Shown here: positions 60,893-64,000 of the stretch, one piece after another | Layout: the number at the start of each line of letters is the position of its first letter | How positions within the stretch are numbered: the stretch's first letter is position 1 | Assembly (NCBI RefSeq): GCF_003344625.1 | Contig: NZ_QPKJ02000009.1 | Location: forward strand, 1-64,000 | Source of the DNA: Solirubrobacter deserti | GTDB taxonomy: Bacteria; Actinomycetota; Thermoleophilia; Solirubrobacterales; Solirubrobacteraceae | Reading direction: 5' to 3' | Length of the DNA: 64,000 nucleotides | The notes under the pieces: generated by a model | What the model was told of the DNA's origin: nothing | What the model saw: only the letters and a program-made list of their open reading frames with translations | The model's database searches: none | Translations under genes and position numbers: made by a program

Positions 60893-61960
60893 CTAGCCGT
60901 CGGATTCGGATTCGGACTCGGACTCCGAGCCGTCGCTGCCGCTTGGCGCGTTCGCGCGTGCGGCTTCGATCTCACGGCGGCGCTCGCGCGCCTTGCGCGC
61001 GCGCTTGCGTTTTGCCTCGTCCTGTGCGATCCGGTCCATGCCTCCAAGGGCCTTGCGCGTTTTGCCCTTGAACCCCTTGGCCGTGAAGTTCACGGAACGG
61101 AGGAACTTCCGCACCTCGCCCGCGTTCGCGAATTCCGACTCGCTCGCGGCGATCTTCTCCACGGAGCCATACGTGTTCCAGAGCCGCCGAGCCCGGGCCG
61201 CGTCCTTGTCACGCTGCTGCTTGCGCTCCTTCTGGATGGCGCCGGCCTTCTTGACGCGAATGCGAATGCTGATCCGTCCCGTCTTACCGAGCGCCTGCTT
61301 GATGACCGACAAGTGCGGGAGGTCGATCTTCGCGAAGAGGACCTCGGCGGCATAGATGTGCTTGGCGCCGCCCACCCAGTTGCCGGCCTTCCTGAGGATG
61401 TGGCCTGCATCCGAGGTGACATCGATCAGCCCGACTTTGCTGTCCGCGAAGAGCAGCACGATGTCCGGCTTGGACGCAGATCCCATCGATTCCGCCCGCT
61501 GCGGCTTCCAGTCGCACGGCAGCTTGGTGGTCTTGAGCAGCGCATACACGCGCTCCTCGATCGCGTTCGCGGCCCATAGAACAGCGAGATTGTCCTTGCC
61601 GGCTGCGATGAACTTCATGAACGTGTTGAACTTGTCGCCGACCCAGTCGCGCACCTCCCCGTTGATCAGCTCCGCGCGTGCTTGCTGCGTGAGCCCGTCC
61701 AGGATCGCCGCGCACCTCCGGCACGTCGCCAGCTCGTCAGGGGTCGGCTGCGCCACCGTCTCTTCCTCCGAGACCTCCCGCAGCAGCAGCGGGCGCCGCC
61801 CGAGGAGCTGGCTCACCGCGTGGTTGCCGGCGTTGCGCTGGAGCGCCAGAACGGCCGCCGGGGTGAGCGCGCCACGCACGGGCAGACCGGGCGCGCGGCC
61901 GGGGGCTGGGACCGCCGGATCGGGTTCGCGCGGCTGCGGCTGGCGTTCGGCCGGCTTCAC
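60893..61960 (-). CDS. AGN-motif protein with possible nuclease core
   Basis: A 355-residue protein. N-terminus: Pro-rich, then ALTPAAVLALQRNAGNHAVS with QLLGRR, the same QR-AGN-V prefix as the zincin at 56987. The middle (about 160-225) reads SKPDIVLLFADSKVGLIDVT with SDAG, HILRKAGNWVGGAKHIYAAE; the spaced P-D and D-x-T then K resemble a PD-(D/E)XK-like nuclease core, a weak inference. The remainder is highly basic and helical (KKAGAIQKERKQQRDKDAAR; KRKRARKARERRREIEAARA) and ends in an acidic SESESESESDG tail. DNA- or membrane-targeting of the basic part is possible. No downstream immunity gene is seen on this strand. Confidence 0.65.
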   Translation of the reverse strand: MKPAERQPQPREPDPAVPAPGRAPGLPVRGALTPAAVLALQRNAGNHAVSQLLGRRPLLLREVSEEETVAQPTPDELATCRRCAAILDGLTQQARAELINGEVRDWVGDKFNTFMKFIAAGKDNLAVLWAANAIEERVYALLKTTKLPCDWKPQRAESMGSASKPDIVLLFADSKVGLIDVTSDAGHILRKAGNWVGGAKHIYAAEVLFAKIDLPHLSVIKQALGKTGRISIRIRVKKAGAIQKERKQQRDKDAARARRLWNTYGSVEKIAASESEFANAGEVRKFLRSVNFTAKGFKGKTRKALGGMDRIAQDEAKRKRARKARERRREIEAARANAPSGSDGSESESESESDG

Positions 61961-62094
61961 GCGGAGAACCTAACCCAGTCGAGGATGCCTGGTTGAACAG
62001 GTGTCCGCGCGCGGACTCGTCGGCGCATGGTGGCCGCGTGCCAGTTCCCTGACACCCCGTCAAGTCGTGCATCGGGGTGCCGACCACCTGGTAG

Positions 62095-64000
62095 GTGCGT
62101 GCCCTCCCGCTGATCCTGCTGTGCCTGTTGTTCGTCCCCGCGAGCGCTTTCGGGGCGACCGTCTCGTCCGCCGGCGGCGTCGTGACCTACACCGCCGCGG
62201 CGGGGGAGACGAACCGCCTCACGGTGGTCAGCGCGACCGAGGTGCGTGACTCCTCGGCCCCGCTCACGGCGGGCGCCGGCTGCACCGTGGCGGGGGCCGG
62301 CCGCGTGACCTGCCCGGCCGCGGCCCGCTTCGCGGTCGAGCTCGGCGACGGCGACGACACGTTCACCACGAGCGTCACCGTGCCGGTCACCGTGGGTGAC
62401 GGCGCGGGCCGCGACCTCGTGACGGGCGGCGGCGGCGCGGACGTGTTCCTCGCCGGCGCGGGCAACGACACGTACGCGGGCGGCGCGGGAACCGATCGCG
62501 TGGACTTCTCCGCGCGCGTGGCCGGCGTCGTCGTCGACCTGGCCGCGGGCAGCGGCGAAGGCGACACCTTCAACGGCGTCGAGGACCTGGTCGGCGGCTC
62601 CGGCAACGACGATCTGACCGGAACCGGCGCCGCGAACGCGCTCGACGGCGGGCTCGGCGACGACGTGCTCGACGGCGCGGGCGGCGCCGACGTGCTCGAG
62701 GGCGGCGCCGGCACCGACACCGCGGACTACGGCTCCCGCACCTCCGGCGTGACGGTCGACGCCGACGGCGTCAACGACGACGGTGCGAGCGGCGAGCGCG
62801 ACGATGTGCGGCCGAGCGTCGAGCGCCTGGTCGGCGGCAGCGCGGGCGACACGCTGACCGGCGCGGTGCTCGCCGGCAACGGCGGCAACGACCGGCTCAC
62901 CGGCACGCACGGCGACGACGCGCTCACCGGCGGCTCCGGCGACGACATCCTCACCGGCGCCGCGGGCCGCGACACGCTGGACGCGGGCGACGGCAACGAC
63001 ACCGTCTACGGCGGCGACGACGCCGACGCGATCACGGCCGGCGCCGGCAACGACAAGGCCTACGGTGACGAGGGCGCGGACACGCTCGCCGGCGCCGACG
63101 GCACCGACACGCTCGAGGGCGGCACGGGCGCCGACGCGCTGGACGGCGCGGGCGCGGCCGACGTCCTCAAGGGCGGCGACGGCGACGACTCGGTCACCGG
63201 CGGCTCGGGCGACGACCAGGCCTGGGGCGGCGCGGGCAGCGATGTCCTGACGCTCGACGACGGCCAGGACAAGGGCCGCGGCGAGGACGGCGACGACCGG
63301 CTCGCGGGCGCCGGGGGCCGCGACGAGCTCGACGGCGGCGACGGCCACGACACGCTCGACGGCGGCGCCGACAACGACGCGCTGACCGGGGCGGAGGGCA
63401 ACGACGGGCTCGACGCCGGCAACGGCGACAACCGGCTCGACGGCGGCAACGGCGACGACACACTCGCGGCGGGCGACGGCGACGACACGCTCGCGGGCGC
63501 CAACGGCAACGACGGCCTCAACGGCGGCGAAGGCGCGAACAAGCTCGACGGCGGCAACGACGACGACACGCTCGTCGCCGGCGCCGGGACGGACGCGCTG
63601 ACCGGGGCGGGCGGGAACGACGCCCTCACGGGCGGCGACGGCACCGACAAGCTCACGGGCGGCGACGGGCACGACTCCCTGGACGGTGGGGCCGGCAACG
63701 ACCAGCTCTACGGCGGCTCGGGCAACGACGCGCTCAGCGACGGCGCGGGCAACGACCTGCTGCAGGGCGAGCAGGGCGACGACCGGCTCGCCGGCGGGCC
63801 GGATGACGACCGCGTGTACGGCGGCGACGGCTCCGACCTCGTCAACGGCGGCGACGGCAACGACGAGACCAAGGGCGACAACGGCGCCGACCGCCTCAAC
63901 GGCGACGGCGGCAACGACGCCGTCAGCGGCGGCAACGACGACGACGTGCTGGTCGGCGGCGCCGGCGCGGATCGGCTGTCCGGCGACGGCGGGCGCGACA
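62095..64000 (+). CDS. RTX-type calcium-binding secreted protein, partial
   Basis: Open to the right window edge (about 635 codons visible, no stop). GTG start with a signal peptide (LPLILLCLLFVPASAFG). About 120 residues of Thr/Val-rich beta domain with a Cys pair (AGCTVAGAGRVTCP) follow, then dozens of glycine/aspartate nonapeptides of the GGxGxDxLx type (GGSGNDDLTGTGAANALDGG; GGDGTDKLTGGDGHDSLDGG). Such repeats fold into a parallel beta-roll that binds Ca2+ outside the cell. RTX proteins are usually type-I secreted in Gram-negatives; here an N-terminal signal suggests Sec export. The end, any effector domain and any exporter lie outside the window. Confidence 0.85.
   Translation, partial: MRALPLILLCLLFVPASAFGATVSSAGGVVTYTAAAGETNRLTVVSATEVRDSSAPLTAGAGCTVAGAGRVTCPAAARFAVELGDGDDTFTTSVTVPVTVGDGAGRDLVTGGGGADVFLAGAGNDTYAGGAGTDRVDFSARVAGVVVDLAAGSGEGDTFNGVEDLVGGSGNDDLTGTGAANALDGGLGDDVLDGAGGADVLEGGAGTDTADYGSRTSGVTVDADGVNDDGASGERDDVRPSVERLVGGSAGDTLTGAVLAGNGGNDRLTGTHGDDALTGGSGDDILTGAAGRDTLDAGDGNDTVYGGDDADAITAGAGNDKAYGDEGADTLAGADGTDTLEGGTGADALDGAGAADVLKGGDGDDSVTGGSGDDQAWGGAGSDVLTLDDGQDKGRGEDGDDRLAGAGGRDELDGGDGHDTLDGGADNDALTGAEGNDGLDAGNGDNRLDGGNGDDTLAAGDGDDTLAGANGNDGLNGGEGANKLDGGNDDDTLVAGAGTDALTGAGGNDALTGGDGTDKLTGGDGHDSLDGGAGNDQLYGGSGNDALSDGAGNDLLQGEQGDDRLAGGPDDDRVYGGDGSDLVNGGDGNDETKGDNGADRLNGDGGNDAVSGGNDDDVLVGGAGADRLSGDGGRD

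Noticed and set aside
58583..61579. 998-codon plus-strand frame opposite the phosphoketolase
   Set aside because: Val/Arg/His-rich shadow; phosphoketolase motifs are unmistakable on the minus strand.
62400..64000. Tandem repeats as a CRISPR array
   Set aside because: Short repeats are all in frame and encode GGxGxDxLx units; no spacer/repeat pattern.

Overview
The window is very GC-rich, with strong G/C bias at third codon positions, GTG/TTG starts next to ATG, and an actinobacterial gene set: large AAA-type LuxR regulators, several ECF sigma factors, F420-type PPOX oxidoreductase, CAP-domain secreted proteins, an L,D-transpeptidase, and DUF3494 and RTX-like surface proteins. The mix best fits an actinobacterium of the Thermoleophilia (Solirubrobacterales-like, soil). 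That placement is inference from gene content. No rRNA, tRNA or CRISPR array was found.

0-8 kb: an IS3-family element with recognisable ends and a frameshifted transposase, small hypotheticals and gene remnants, then two reverse-strand, translationally coupled cell-surface pairs. These are a DUF3494 'ice-binding-like' protein with an L,D-transpeptidase, and a CAP-domain protein with a STAS-like mini-protein. 8.8-21 kb: a secreted M14 carboxypeptidase, a run of five consecutive but different alpha/beta hydrolases (four on + and closely spaced or overlapping), and two convergent LuxR/AAA regulators. 21-23 kb: DUF2200, a DHFR/RibD-like reductase and an unknown 368-residue protein.

23-35 kb is a zone of gene decay: a peptidoglycan-binding ORF crossed by a nested inverted repeat, a fasciclin gene with three frameshifts, an amidase with a deletion and a frameshift, an MFS transporter that looks internally shortened three times but is still open, a DUF899 gene with two in-frame stops, a hydrolase fragment and a frameshifted ester cyclase. 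Among them lie apparently intact genes: a second CAP protein whose roughly 310-bp leader matches that of the first CAP gene, a GNAT protein, a two-component system whose kinase carries two kinase-like modules, and a SigX5-type ECF sigma factor.

35-49 kb: DHFR-like reductase, another LuxR/AAA regulator, a short sigma factor, cupin, the hydantoinase/oxoprolinase pair hyuA-hyuB, a convergent tryptophanase-type lyase (tnaA), a BBE-type flavoprotein and a PPOX reductase. 49-56 kb: an ArsR-ArsC fusion with a VOC protein, a clear ArsR-type operator, and across it a compact stand-alone GyrA/ParC-like protein 24 nt upstream of argG. Then come a GntP permease and an ECF sigma factor overlapping a membrane protein that carries an MreC domain where an anti-sigma factor would be expected. 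56-64 kb: two proteins sharing an N-terminal 'QR-AGN-V' motif like that of contractile-injection cargo (one a zincin with a coupled small protein, the other with a possible nuclease core) on either side of a phosphoketolase, and finally the start of a large RTX-repeat secreted protein that runs off the window.

Strongest candidates for undescribed biology: the mini-GyrA under an ArsR operator, the sigma/MreC pair, the duplicated CAP-gene leaders, and the AGN-motif toxin-like proteins.
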